From Ruegeria sp. R13_0 (GTDB taxonomy: Bacteria > Pseudomonadota > Alphaproteobacteria > Rhodobacterales > Rhodobacteraceae): 64,000 nt of DNA. The notes beneath the pieces are model-generated. The model ran no database searches. It was given only the letters and a program-made list of their open reading frames with translations, and had not been told where the DNA came from. Location of the stretch: assembly GCF_017743995.1 (NCBI RefSeq), contig NZ_JAGHRB010000011.1, forward strand, positions 124,001 to 188,000. The letters are read 5' to 3'. Position numbers and translations under genes: made by a program. Below are positions 39,136 through 47,474 of this stretch, in pieces; the stretch's first letter is position 1, and each line of letters opens with the position of its first letter.

Positions 39136-39523
39136 TTTCTTTCCTTTCAGACCGAGGCGTATTCCCCGGCAAATTTTGTGTTCCTTTTGGATACAGCGAG
39201 CAGATAGGAAAGGGCCGCGTGGCCGACAACGCCAGTTACGGTCTAGCCGCTATGCAAGGCGGACATATCCAACACTGATTTGAAGGTGATCGGAGAAAAC
39301 CCCCTGCATTGACCAGCTGACCTTGCTGACCATGCAATTTGCGCAGGCTTACATGACCGCTGGACACTTCATGCGCGCAGGATAGCTGCAGAATGGAGGA
39401 AAATCGCGGATCGGGTCAGAGCTCAGAGCAATTAAAACTCATGCAATGATTGGTTGGCCCGACCTACGGCCAACCAATGTGTATTATTCAGAGCCTTACC
39501 CAAAAGGCCCTGATCCAGCGCGC
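39136..39523. other. Intergenic region with a perfect 11-bp hairpin
   Basis: Nearly 390 bases without a gene. It should hold the DUF1127 promoter and the end of the D-amino-acid operon. ATTGGTTGGCC (39449-39459) is exactly complementary in reverse to GGCCAACCAAT (39468-39478) with an 8-base loop; with no adjacent U run it is a possible terminator of dat or an operator. Confidence 0.5.
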
Positions 39524-40384
39524 TTAAATGGCTGCCTTGCGGCTTTCGTCCAGATAGATCTCGCGCAGACGTTTGGCGATTGGGCCGGGGGTGCCATCGC
39601 CCAGCGCTACACCATCAATCTCCACCACCGGCATAACAAAGGCGCTGGCCGAGGTGGTAAAGGCCTCGTCCGCCTCTTTCGCTTCGTCGATGGTGAACAG
39701 ACGTTCCTCGACCTCCATCTGCGCCTCGGCAGCCATGCGCAGAACTGCCTTGCGGGTGATACCGTGCAGGATCTCATTCGACAGCGGGCGGGTGACGATC
39801 TTGCCGTTCTTCACGAAATAGGCGTTGTTGCTGGTGCCCTCGGTGACATGACCGTCTTCGATCATCCACGCATCGTCACACCCGGCCGCCTTGGCCATCA
39901 TCTTGCCCATCGACGGGTAGAGCAATTGCGTGGTCTTGATGTCGCGACGCCCCCAGCGGATATCCTCGATCGAGATGATCTTGGCGCCCTTTTGCGCCGC
40001 AGGGCTATCCGCCAGACCCGGCTTGTTCTGCGTGAACAGAACCAGCGTCGGCTTGGTTTCGGCAGAGGGGAACACAAAATCCCGGTCCCCATCGCTGCCG
40101 CGCGAGACCTGCAGATAGACCAAACCTTCGTCAATCTCGTTCACCTCGACCAGCTTGCGGTGGATCTCCAGCAGTTCATCCTTGGTGCAGGGCTCGGCCA
40201 TCTGCAGCTCGTCCAATGAACGTTTCAGGCGCACCGCGTGGCCTTCAAAGTCGATCAGCTTGCCATCCAGAACGCTGGTCACCTCATAGACGGCATCTGC
40301 CATCAGGAAACCACGGTCAAAGATAGATACCTTGGCCTCGGCCTCAGGCAGGTATTCGCCATTCACGTAAACGGTGCGGGTCAT
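39524..40384 (-). CDS. dat: D-amino-acid transaminase
   Basis: A fold-type IV PLP enzyme of 286 residues, from ATG 40384 (MTRTVYVNGEYLPEAEAKVS). It has the class-defining VSIFDRGFLMADAVYEVT, the PLP lysine in IRWGRRDIKTTQLLYPSMGK and the phosphate loop EGTSNNAYFV. It interconverts D-alanine or other D-amino acids with 2-oxoglutarate/D-glutamate; branched-chain transaminase is less likely given the RDIKTTQLLY block. Last gene of the dgcN-dgcA-dat run, 10 bases after dgcA. Confidence 0.85.
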   Translation of the reverse strand: MTRTVYVNGEYLPEAEAKVSIFDRGFLMADAVYEVTSVLDGKLIDFEGHAVRLKRSLDELQMAEPCTKDELLEIHRKLVEVNEIDEGLVYLQVSRGSDGDRDFVFPSAETKPTLVLFTQNKPGLADSPAAQKGAKIISIEDIRWGRRDIKTTQLLYPSMGKMMAKAAGCDDAWMIEDGHVTEGTSNNAYFVKNGKIVTRPLSNEILHGITRKAVLRMAAEAQMEVEERLFTIDEAKEADEAFTTSASAFVMPVVEIDGVALGDGTPGPIAKRLREIYLDESRKAAI

Positions 40385-40394
40385 GTCACTCTCC

Positions 40395-41360
40395 TCAGCC
40401 CCAGAGGTCCACGCTAGGCGGATGCACTCCGGCGTCGTCAAAAATCAGCGGGTTGGTGCGGTCTTCGGCCAACAGAAGCGGGCCGTCAAGGTCTGTCACC
40501 ATCGCACCCTGCGCCAGCAATGTCGCAGGGGCCATGGCCAGAGAGCTGCCGACCATACAGCCGACCATGACTTTGTAGCCCTCAGCCAACGCCGCCTCAC
40601 GCAGCAGCAAAGCCTCAGTCAGACCGCCGGTCTTGTCGAGCTTGATGTTCACCACATCATACTTGCCCTTTAGTTTGGGCAGGCTGGTCCGGTCATGGCA
40701 GGATTCGTCCGCGCAGACAGGCACCGGACGTTCCATGCCAATCAGCGCGTCATCCTCACCTGCGGGCAGCGGTTGTTCGACCAGTTCTACACCCAGCCGC
40801 ACCAGATGAGGTGCCAGATTCGCATAGACCTCAGCCGACCAACCTTCGTTGGCATCGACAATGATCTTGGATTTCGGCGCGCCCGCGCGCACGGCCTCCA
40901 ACCGGGGCATGTCGTCCGGGGTGCCCAGTTTGATCTTCAATAGCGGGCGATGCGCGTTTTCTGCTGCTTGCTTTTGCATCGCCTCGGGCGTCGCCAAAGA
41001 CAGGGTATAGGCGGTGATTTCAGGCTCCGGAAGCGGCAAACCGGCCACGTCCCAAGCGCGCTTGCCCGCACGTTTGCACTCCAAATCCCAAAGAGCGCAG
41101 TCCACAGCGTTCCGCGCGGCCCCGGCGGGCAGCAACTCCATCAGCGATTGCCGCGTGAACTCGGCAGGCAGCGCCGCGATTTCAGCCTCGACCGACTCAA
41201 GCGTCTCATCATAACGCGCATAAGGCACGCATTCGCCCCAACCCTGATGGGCTCCATCCGAGAGTCGAACCGTCAGAACCTTTGCTTCGGTCCGCGACCC
41301 GCGCGAGATGGTAAACACCTGCGCCAGCCGAAACACATCACGAGAGACCTCAACCTGCAC
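40395..41360 (-). CDS. dgcA: N-acetyl-D-glutamate racemase DgcA (dipeptide-epimerase family)
   Basis: A 321-residue enolase-superfamily protein of the muconate-lactonising subgroup. The acid/base lysines are in PLLKIKLGTPDD (KxK) and VVNIKLDKTGG; metal ligands are in KIIVDANEGWS, ELVEQPLP and PVCADESC. Annotated as L-Ala-D/L-Glu epimerase by similarity; beside dgcN such proteins have been shown to be N-acetyl-D-glutamate racemases in marine bacteria. The assignment rests on context. Confidence 0.8.
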   Translation of the reverse strand: MQVEVSRDVFRLAQVFTISRGSRTEAKVLTVRLSDGAHQGWGECVPYARYDETLESVEAEIAALPAEFTRQSLMELLPAGAARNAVDCALWDLECKRAGKRAWDVAGLPLPEPEITAYTLSLATPEAMQKQAAENAHRPLLKIKLGTPDDMPRLEAVRAGAPKSKIIVDANEGWSAEVYANLAPHLVRLGVELVEQPLPAGEDDALIGMERPVPVCADESCHDRTSLPKLKGKYDVVNIKLDKTGGLTEALLLREAALAEGYKVMVGCMVGSSLAMAPATLLAQGAMVTDLDGPLLLAEDRTNPLIFDDAGVHPPSVDLWG

Positions 41361-41391
41361 GCGCCTGCTCCTTCATCTTTTCAAAAATACG

Positions 41392-41417
41392 CCCGCCGGA
41401 GGCGATCCTCCGGCGGG
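41392..41417. repeat. 11-bp perfect hairpin between dgcN and dgcA
   Basis: CCCGCCGGAGG, loop CGAT, CCTCCGGCGGG. On the minus strand it is followed by CGTATTTTTG; on the plus strand by TTTCTTTG. In the 66-base gap of a co-directional pair it would act as a partial terminator, a transcript-processing or stability element. Confidence 0.6.
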
Positions 41418-41426
41418 TTTCTTTGA

Positions 41427-42428
41427 TCACAGAGCGGACAGAGCATCCACCAGTTTTCCAGCACCAAAGCGGTAAGGGTCGGTAGTGGGCAGGCCCATCT
41501 CTTCCTCGACCTTGGCCAGATAGGCCTTGGCCTCGTCCTCGCTCAGGTGCTGAGTGTTGACCGAGATGCCGGCAACCTGACAGGCCGGATTACCAACCCG
41601 TGCCAGAGGCAGAGCCGTGTCGCGCAGCTGCTGCAGCGTCGGCAGCGAATACTCGGGCAGGCCGCGCATATGGGTCCGTGTCGGCTCATGGCACAGGATC
41701 AGCGCATCGGGCTGACCGCCATGGACCAGCGCCATGGTGACGCCCGAATAGGACACGTGATACAAAGAGCCCTGCCCCTCAATGTGATCCCAGTGATCAT
41801 CGTCATTGTCAGGCGTCAAGTACTCGACCGCACCCGCCATGAAATCCGCAACAACCGCGTCGAGCGGAACACCTTGGCCGGTGATCAGAATACCGGTCTG
41901 ACCGGTGGCGCGGAAAGTGGACTTCAAGCCGCGCTTGCGCATCTCGGCATCCATCGACATCGCCGTATACATCTTGCCCGCCGAGCAATCGGTGCCAACA
42001 GCCAGGCAACGCTTGCCGCTGCGTTTTTTGCCGTTTGCGATGGGGTATCCAACGGTCGGCACGCGCACATCGTGGAGGGTGCAGCCGTGGGTCTGGGCGG
42101 CCGCGACCAGATCGCCTTCGTCCCGCAAAAGGTTGTGCAGGCCCGACGCGATGTCATAGCCCATTTCGAGCGCCTCGATCAGAACGGTTTTCCAGGCCTC
42201 GCTGATCACGCCGCCGCGGTTGGCAACACCGATCACCAGCGTCTTTGCACCGGCCTCTTTGGCCTCGGCCAAAGTCATGTCGGTCATACCCAGATCGGCC
42301 TTGCAGCCCTCCATACGGTACTGGCCTACAGCGTTTTCCGGACGCCAATCACGGATGCCGATAGCAACTTTGGCGGCCAACTGGTCAGGCGCATCGCCCA
42401 AAAACAACAGATACGGTGTCTCGATCAT
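41427..42428 (-). CDS. dgcN: D-glutamate N-acetyltransferase DgcN (DUF1611 family)
   Basis: A 333-residue protein of the DUF1611 P-loop family, with the nucleotide/cofactor loop VGTDCSAGKMYTA, TGQTGILITGQG and a C-terminal NTQHLSEDEAKAYL. With DgcA it converts D-glutamate to N-acetyl-D-Glu and then N-acetyl-L-Glu. Unusually a D-amino-acid transaminase accompanies the pair, so other D-amino acids can feed in. The gene is the first of the minus-strand operon; no DgcR regulator is adjacent. Confidence 0.8.
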   Translation of the reverse strand: MIETPYLLFLGDAPDQLAAKVAIGIRDWRPENAVGQYRMEGCKADLGMTDMTLAEAKEAGAKTLVIGVANRGGVISEAWKTVLIEALEMGYDIASGLHNLLRDEGDLVAAAQTHGCTLHDVRVPTVGYPIANGKKRSGKRCLAVGTDCSAGKMYTAMSMDAEMRKRGLKSTFRATGQTGILITGQGVPLDAVVADFMAGAVEYLTPDNDDDHWDHIEGQGSLYHVSYSGVTMALVHGGQPDALILCHEPTRTHMRGLPEYSLPTLQQLRDTALPLARVGNPACQVAGISVNTQHLSEDEAKAYLAKVEEEMGLPTTDPYRFGAGKLVDALSAL

Positions 42429-42446
42429 TGCGTCGCACTCCTTTGA

Positions 42447-42724
42447 TTCCGCGCCAAACTAAAGAACCACGTGAACGAGCGTTTCGCGAATTTTCACTAC
42501 ATACATCCCCTCACCGATATTTTTTCGCGCATTTTGACGCGTGATCGCAAAATTCTTCGAAGTTTTTAAACTGAACAATCTTTAAGCACTCGCAAACTGT
42601 ACCTTGCACAAGAAATGCTGCGCACGCATTGCCGCATCTGCACAATGACCCTTGCGCCGCATTGCGCAATTTAATATCCCGAACGAGAACCAAAACGTAA
42701 CTTCATTACTCTTGCGAGGTCCCG
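42447..42724. promoter_or_regulatory. Divergent dgcN / mcl1 regulatory region
   Basis: About 280 bases. It contains the perfect palindrome ATTGCGCAAT (42661-42670) and two related half-sites (TTGCACAA near 42603, TTGCGC near 42652) within 65 bases of the mcl1 start. The repeated TTGCnCAA-like pattern suits a regulator of mcl1; carriers of ethylmalonyl-CoA genes often use RamB-type regulators, but the identity is unknown. Confidence 0.4.
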
Positions 42725-43699
42725 ATGAGTTTCCGCATCCAACCCGCCGCTCCGGCGCGGCCAAACCGTTGCCAGTTGTTCGGCCCCGGCTCGAACACAA
42801 AGCTGTTCCCGAAAATGGCGGCCTCTGCTGCGGATGTGATCAATCTGGACCTTGAGGACTCGGTTGCACCCTCAGACAAGGACGTCGCCCGCGCCAATGT
42901 CATCGAGGCGCTGAACACTGTCGATTGGGGCAACAAATACATGTCCGTGCGGATCAACGGGTTGGATACGCCCTATTGGTACCGCGATGTGGTGGACCTA
43001 CTGGAACAGGCCGGAGGCCGCCTAGACCAGATCATGATCCCCAAGGTCGGCTGCGCGGCGGATGTCTATGCCGTCGACGCTCTGGTCACCGCGATCGAGC
43101 GCGCCAAGGGCCGGAGCAAGCCGATCTCGTTCGAGGTGATCATCGAATCCGCGGCCGGTATTGCCCATGTCGAGGAAATTGCAGCCTCATCGCCCCGAAT
43201 GCAAGCGATGAGCCTTGGTGCTGCAGACTTCGCGGCCTCCATGGGCATGCAAACCACCGGGATCGGCGGCACGCAAGAGAATTACTACATGCTGCGCGAA
43301 GGCGAGAAGCATTGGTCAGACCCGTGGCATTGGGCGCAAGCCGCCATCGTCGCCGCGTGCCGCACCCATGGCGTTCTGCCAGTCGATGGGCCGTTTGGGG
43401 ACTTTAGCGACGATGAGGGCTATATCGCACAGGCCAAACGCTCGGCCACTTTGGGTATGGTCGGCAAATGGGCGATCCACCCTAAACAGATCGCGTTGGC
43501 CAATCAGGTTTTCACCCCGTCGGACGAGGCAGTCTCTGAGGCCCGCGAAATCCTGGCCGCGATGGAACAGGCCAAGGCCAATGGTGAAGGAGCCACTGTT
43601 TATAAAGGCCGCCTGGTCGACATCGCTTCGATCAAACAAGCCGAGGTCATCGTGGCGCAATCTGAACTGATCGCAGCGAACGGCAAAGCCAAAAAATGA
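42725..43699 (+). CDS. mcl1: L-malyl-CoA/beta-methylmalyl-CoA lyase
   Basis: Cleaves malyl-CoA to glyoxylate and acetyl-CoA, and beta-methylmalyl-CoA to glyoxylate and propionyl-CoA, in the ethylmalonyl-CoA pathway. The 324-residue TIM barrel of the HpcH/HpaI-citE superfamily has MSFRIQPAAPARPNRCQLFGPGS, DVINLDLEDSVAP (metal Asp/Glu), IMIPKVG, IIESAAGI (second Glu) and KWAIHPKQI. These match the Rhodobacter Mcl1 protein. Alone, with its own terminator. Confidence 0.9.
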   Translation: MSFRIQPAAPARPNRCQLFGPGSNTKLFPKMAASAADVINLDLEDSVAPSDKDVARANVIEALNTVDWGNKYMSVRINGLDTPYWYRDVVDLLEQAGGRLDQIMIPKVGCAADVYAVDALVTAIERAKGRSKPISFEVIIESAAGIAHVEEIAASSPRMQAMSLGAADFAASMGMQTTGIGGTQENYYMLREGEKHWSDPWHWAQAAIVAACRTHGVLPVDGPFGDFSDDEGYIAQAKRSATLGMVGKWAIHPKQIALANQVFTPSDEAVSEAREILAAMEQAKANGEGATVYKGRLVDIASIKQAEVIVAQSELIAANGKAKK

Positions 43700-43725
43700 A
43701 AGAGCGCCTATTAGGCGCTCTTTTT
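43700..43725. terminator. Bidirectional terminator after mcl1
   Basis: AGAGCGCC (43701-43708), loop TATTA, GGCGCTCT (43714-43721), then TTTT on the plus strand. On the minus strand the same stem is followed by TTCATTTTTT, so it also serves the convergent PA14-like gene. Confidence 0.88.
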
Positions 43726-43741
43726 ACTGCGGTTCCTGCTT

Positions 43742-44320
43742 TCAGCGGCCGAATGCGCTATCAGGTGTCCAAGTAAAGTCTTCGCCCTGCTTGCCCCATT
43801 TCATCATCAAACAAGAGGTGCCGAGCTTCTGAAAGTAGACGATGTGAAGTGGGTACCATCCGGCTTTTGGAACCTCGACTTCGGTTCTTTGGTTGGCCTC
43901 GCAACCCTGAATGCCCCTTACGTACCCGATTTGTTGCCCCCCAACAAATGCCTCAATCCCATCATTGGACCAGGTTTCAAGCTCATAAATGCCAGGGGAA
44001 TCAAAGCGAATGTAGCCGTTTATGTCGGCCGCGACGTTGAAGGCTTCCGCAAAGGTCAGAACAGGTTCACCCTTGTTGGTGTCACGGTAGTCCAATCCAA
44101 GCAGAGGTGTCCCGGCCTCGGCCTTAGGCAGCAAGGATTTGGCGTGGCTCAAGTCGCGAATTTTGCGGCTATTTCCGTTCCAAGCGTATTTTACGTTTAG
44201 GCCGGATTGCACATTTCCAGGTTGCGGGTCAGCCGGTTCCAGCTTGAGCGGGGCCGCTCCGACGTGCCCAGCAAGAATGGTGAGCGCGGCCGCGATCAAC
44301 CCAATTTGAAGTTGGTTCAT
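43742..44320 (-). CDS. Secreted PA14-like lectin-fold protein
   Basis: A 192-residue precursor with a signal peptide (IGLIAAALTILAGHVGA) and a domain with the PA14 pattern: FNVAADINGYIRFDSPGIYELETWSNDGIEAFVGGQQIGYV, then YPLHIVYFQKLGTSCLMMKW. PA14 domains bind glycans in surface or cell-wall proteins. There is one Cys pair (GCEAN, TSCLM). Monocistronic; no nearby glycosidase. Confidence 0.75.
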   Translation of the reverse strand: MNQLQIGLIAAALTILAGHVGAAPLKLEPADPQPGNVQSGLNVKYAWNGNSRKIRDLSHAKSLLPKAEAGTPLLGLDYRDTNKGEPVLTFAEAFNVAADINGYIRFDSPGIYELETWSNDGIEAFVGGQQIGYVRGIQGCEANQRTEVEVPKAGWYPLHIVYFQKLGTSCLMMKWGKQGEDFTWTPDSAFGR

Positions 44321-44427
44321 GTTGGTCTCCCAGTAAACGCGCCCTTTTTGTTTTGGGCGTCTTTGATGACGACCCTAAGACCTGAGCTTTTACCCCGCAA
44401 GGGTGTGATGCCAGCGCGAGAGGAAAG

Positions 44428-44880
44428 CTAGGCCCGCAAATCCTTGGGCGACCCCATGACCACGTAAGACGTGATCGACGTGACATGAGGCAATGTTCCC
44501 AGCACATCGGTGTGAAAAATCTTGTACGAAGGAAGGTCCGCGCATTCCACGCGCAATAGATATTCGATCGTACCGGTGATATTGTGGCATTCAACCACCT
44601 CGGGCGCGCGCTGCAAGGCCCGTTCAAACCCTTCCTGAGCGGCTTTTGTATGCTCTCCCAGACCAACGCCGATATAGGCGACAAACCCCTTGCCCAGCGC
44701 GTTCGGGTCCAGCACGGCGCGGTATCCGGTGATGACCCCGGCCTTCTCCAACTCTTGTACGCGGCGCAAACAGGCCGAGGGGGACAGCCCGACACGATCC
44801 GCAAGCTCAAGGTTGCTGATGCGCCCATCTGTTGAGAGTTCGCGCAATATTTCGCGGTTTATTCGATCCATTTTAGTCAT
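44428..44880 (-). CDS. Lrp/AsnC-family transcriptional regulator
   Basis: A 150-residue regulator with the N-terminal HTH (DRINREILRELSTDGRISNLELADRVGLSPSACLRRV) and the RAM effector domain (VVECHNITGTIEYLLRVEC). Divergent from a LysE-type exporter over 73 bases, the standard Lrp-LysE pairing for amino-acid-induced export. Confidence 0.9.
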   Translation of the reverse strand: MTKMDRINREILRELSTDGRISNLELADRVGLSPSACLRRVQELEKAGVITGYRAVLDPNALGKGFVAYIGVGLGEHTKAAQEGFERALQRAPEVVECHNITGTIEYLLRVECADLPSYKIFHTDVLGTLPHVTSITSYVVMGSPKDLRA

Positions 44881-44900
44881 TAGTTGTCAAACTAGATCAT

Positions 44901-44918
44901 TTGCGCACAATAACGCAA
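44901..44918. promoter_or_regulatory. Candidate Lrp-family operator
   Basis: TTGCG-8-CGCAA inverted repeat (TTGCGCACAATAACGCAA) in the divergent lrp/lysE region, followed by ATTTCATTTGTGCCATTTGCGG. Probable binding site of the adjacent regulator. Confidence 0.45.
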
Positions 44919-44953
44919 TTTCATTTGTGCCATTTGCGGTAAACATCCCTCGC

Positions 44954-45550
44954 ATGACCTACGATATCCTTCTGGCCCTGATCGCCTTTGCCTTCGTCTC
45001 GTCCATTACGCCGGGACCGAACAACCTGATGCTGATGGCATCTGGCGCCAATTTCGGCTTTCGGCGCACGATTCCGCATATGCTGGGAATCGGGCTTGGT
45101 TTTACCTTCATGGTGCTGCTGGTTGGCGCGGGTCTGGTGCAGGTGTTCAACCAATACCCGGTCAGCTACACGGTGCTGAAGGCGGCCTCGGTCGGGTATC
45201 TGTTGTATCTGGCATGGAAGATCGCGCATGCCGCACCGGCCGAGAAAGGCGCTGACGTGGGTACGCCGATGAGCTTTCTACAGGCCGCCGCCTTTCAATG
45301 GGTCAACCCAAAGGCCTGGGCGATGGCGCTGACCGCGACAACGGCCTATGCGCCGGGTCAAACGCTCAATGTCATCATCATCGTTGCGCTTGTGTTCGGA
45401 GCAGTCAACTTGCCCTCAGTCAGTACCTGGACGGTTCTGGGGCAACAAATGGCGCGGGTCCTTACGAATCCGCGCCGGTTGGTGGTGTTCAACTGGACAA
45501 TGGCAGCCCTGCTCGTGGCCTCGCTCTATCCGGTATTGTGGCCGAGCTGA
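44954..45550 (+). CDS. LysE/RhtB-family amino-acid exporter
   Basis: A 198-residue membrane protein starting MTYDILLALIAFAFVSSITPGPNNLMLM, which carries the family's N-terminal TPGPN motif, and about six helices. The central FQWVNPKAWAMAL is also family-conserved. Paired with the divergent Lrp-type regulator, which is likely to be its inducer-responsive activator. Substrate not predictable beyond amino acids. Confidence 0.88.
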   Translation: MTYDILLALIAFAFVSSITPGPNNLMLMASGANFGFRRTIPHMLGIGLGFTFMVLLVGAGLVQVFNQYPVSYTVLKAASVGYLLYLAWKIAHAAPAEKGADVGTPMSFLQAAAFQWVNPKAWAMALTATTAYAPGQTLNVIIIVALVFGAVNLPSVSTWTVLGQQMARVLTNPRRLVVFNWTMAALLVASLYPVLWPS

Positions 45551-46384
45551 TCACTTCAGCGGCAGGCAGATCTCGGTCAACAGATCTTCGGGCGCAGTGT
45601 CGCGCGGGTCGTTGAGGTAGATCTCATAGCAGGGTTGATCTGCTGGCTCTTCCCCTGACTCGGGCAGCCAATTTCCGAAAAGACTGTGGTAGGCGGCCTC
45701 TAGGCCAGAATAGGGCCCTTTGTAGGTTAACACCGCCGTCTTTCCCCCCGCGATCTGCACGTCTTCCATCCCATCGGGGGTGCCGCCCCCACGGAATTCG
45801 GCCCCGGCATAGCTGCGCAACTGATCCTCTGGCACCTCATCGGGGCTGTCAAAGTAGATACCAACTACAGGGCCAACTTGCGGCCAAAGCTGACGGGATT
45901 CGCACAGTGCGCCGAACGCTTCAAAGCTCTTGCCAATTTCGGAATATGCGCCTTTGTGCGGCAAGGCGATCACGCGGCGGGCGGGTTCGGTTCGGGTGGT
46001 CACGGCATGCATCGGATATCCTCCGGTTTTGAAGTTTGGATGTGCTGGCAGAAACTGACCGGCTTTGCGAAAGGCCGCGGGGCTGCTGCCATAGGCCTCG
46101 GTAAAGGCCCGGATGAAAGAGTTCGGGTTGGGGTAGCCAACGGAATGCGCAACCTGCGAAACCGAGCTGTCTGACCTGACCAGTTGGACCGCCGCACGGT
46201 GCAACCTGATCCGACGCACTGCCTGGGCACAGGTCTCACCTGTCAAAGCGCGGAACACGCGGTGCCAGTGGAACCGCGACATCGCGGCGACATCGGCCAG
46301 CGCATCCAGCGACAGATCCCCATCGGGGTGATCGTGGATATAGGTCAACACCCGCAGGATGCGGTCCTCGTAACTGGTTGCCAT
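45551..46384 (-). CDS. AraC-family regulator with GyrI-like effector domain
   Basis: A 277-residue protein from ATG 46384 (MATSYEDRILRVLTYIHDHP). The AraC DNA-binding domain is N-terminal here (LALDALADVAAMSRFHWHRVFRALTG-like, then SVSQVAHSVGYPNPNSFIRAFTEAYGSSP), followed by a GyrI-like drug/small-molecule-binding domain (PARRVIALPHKGAYSEIG, ending EICLPLK). This is the BltR/MarA-Rob-like layout. It converges on lysE by one base. Confidence 0.88.
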   Translation of the reverse strand: MATSYEDRILRVLTYIHDHPDGDLSLDALADVAAMSRFHWHRVFRALTGETCAQAVRRIRLHRAAVQLVRSDSSVSQVAHSVGYPNPNSFIRAFTEAYGSSPAAFRKAGQFLPAHPNFKTGGYPMHAVTTRTEPARRVIALPHKGAYSEIGKSFEAFGALCESRQLWPQVGPVVGIYFDSPDEVPEDQLRSYAGAEFRGGGTPDGMEDVQIAGGKTAVLTYKGPYSGLEAAYHSLFGNWLPESGEEPADQPCYEIYLNDPRDTAPEDLLTEICLPLK

Positions 46385-46507
46385 CTGGCATCCCTTCCTT
46401 CTCTCTGCCCAATCGTGGTCGCATAATCGCCTCTCACAAATCTTGCTGAGTTGCATCCCAAGCGACCACGCGTCATATAGCAGGGAACTTCCGCGTTGAG
46501 AGGCGTC

Positions 46508-47470
46508 ATGACCCAGTATCTGGATTTCGAAAAACCGCTGGCCGAGATCGAAGGCAAAGCAGAAGAGCTGCGCGCCCTAGCCCGCGCCAATGAAGAGATG
46601 GATGTGGCCGAAGAAGCCTCAGCTCTGGATGCCAAGGCCGCCAAGCTGCTGGATGAGCTCTATGCCGATCTGACCCCCTGGCGGAAATGTCAGGTCGCAC
46701 GTCACCCCGAGCGCCCCCATTGTCAGGATTATGTCAAAGAGCTTTTTACCGAGTTCACGCCGCTGGCCGGAGATCGCAACTTTGCCGACGATCTGGCTGT
46801 GATCGGCGGGTTGGCCCGGTTCAACGATCAGCCGGTGATGGTGATCGGGCATGAGAAAGGTTCAGATACCAAGTCGCGGATCGAGCGGAATTTCGGCATG
46901 GCCCGCCCCGAAGGATACCGCAAAGCCGTCCGCCTGATGGAGATGGCCGGGCGGTTTGGTCTGCCGGTCGTGACCCTGATTGACACCGCCGGGGCCTATC
47001 CCGGCAAGGGCGCGGAAGAACGCGGTCAATCCGAAGCGATTGCCCGGTCGACCGAGATGTGCCTTAAAATTGGAGTGCCTCTGGTTTCGGTCATCATCGG
47101 CGAAGGTGGCTCTGGCGGGGCTGTGGCCTTTGCCACCGCGAACCGCGTCGCGATGCTGGAGCATTCGGTCTATTCGGTGATTTCTCCCGAAGGCTGCGCC
47201 TCGATCCTGTGGAAAGACGCCGAGAAGATGCGCGAGGCCGCCGAGGCGCTGCGGCTGACCGCGCAGGACCTGTACAAGCTGGGCGTCTGCGATCGCATCA
47301 TCACCGAGCCCAAAGGCGGGGCACATCGGGATCGTCCGGCCGCGATTGAGTCGGTCCGTGCCGCCATCGCCGCCATGCTGAAAGAATTGGACGGTAAGGA
47401 TGCTGCGGCCCTGATCAAGGACCGCCGTCAAAAGTTCTTGGACATCGGCTCAAAAGGGCTGGCGGCGTAA
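46508..47470 (+). CDS. accA: Acetyl-CoA carboxylase carboxyltransferase alpha subunit
   Basis: A 320-residue subunit of the transferase that makes malonyl-CoA. From ATG 46508 ([15 protein letters not shown]). Typical blocks are [45 protein letters not shown] and [13 protein letters not shown] with the oxyanion Gly pairs. Adjacent mlt gene converges. Confidence 0.96.
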   Translation: MTQYLDFEKPLAEIEGKAEELRALARANEEMDVAEEASALDAKAAKLLDELYADLTPWRKCQVARHPERPHCQDYVKELFTEFTPLAGDRNFADDLAVIGGLARFNDQPVMVIGHEKGSDTKSRIERNFGMARPEGYRKAVRLMEMAGRFGLPVVTLIDTAGAYPGKGAEERGQSEAIARSTEMCLKIGVPLVSVIIGEGGSGGAVAFATANRVAMLEHSVYSVISPEGCASILWKDAEKMREAAEALRLTAQDLYKLGVCDRIITEPKGGAHRDRPAAIESVRAAIAAMLKELDGKDAAALIKDRRQKFLDIGSKGLAA

Positions 47471-47474
47471 ACCG

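Noticed and set aside
39446..40219. A 257-codon plus-strand frame over dat
   Set aside because: Covers the transaminase gene in reverse; no protein family features.
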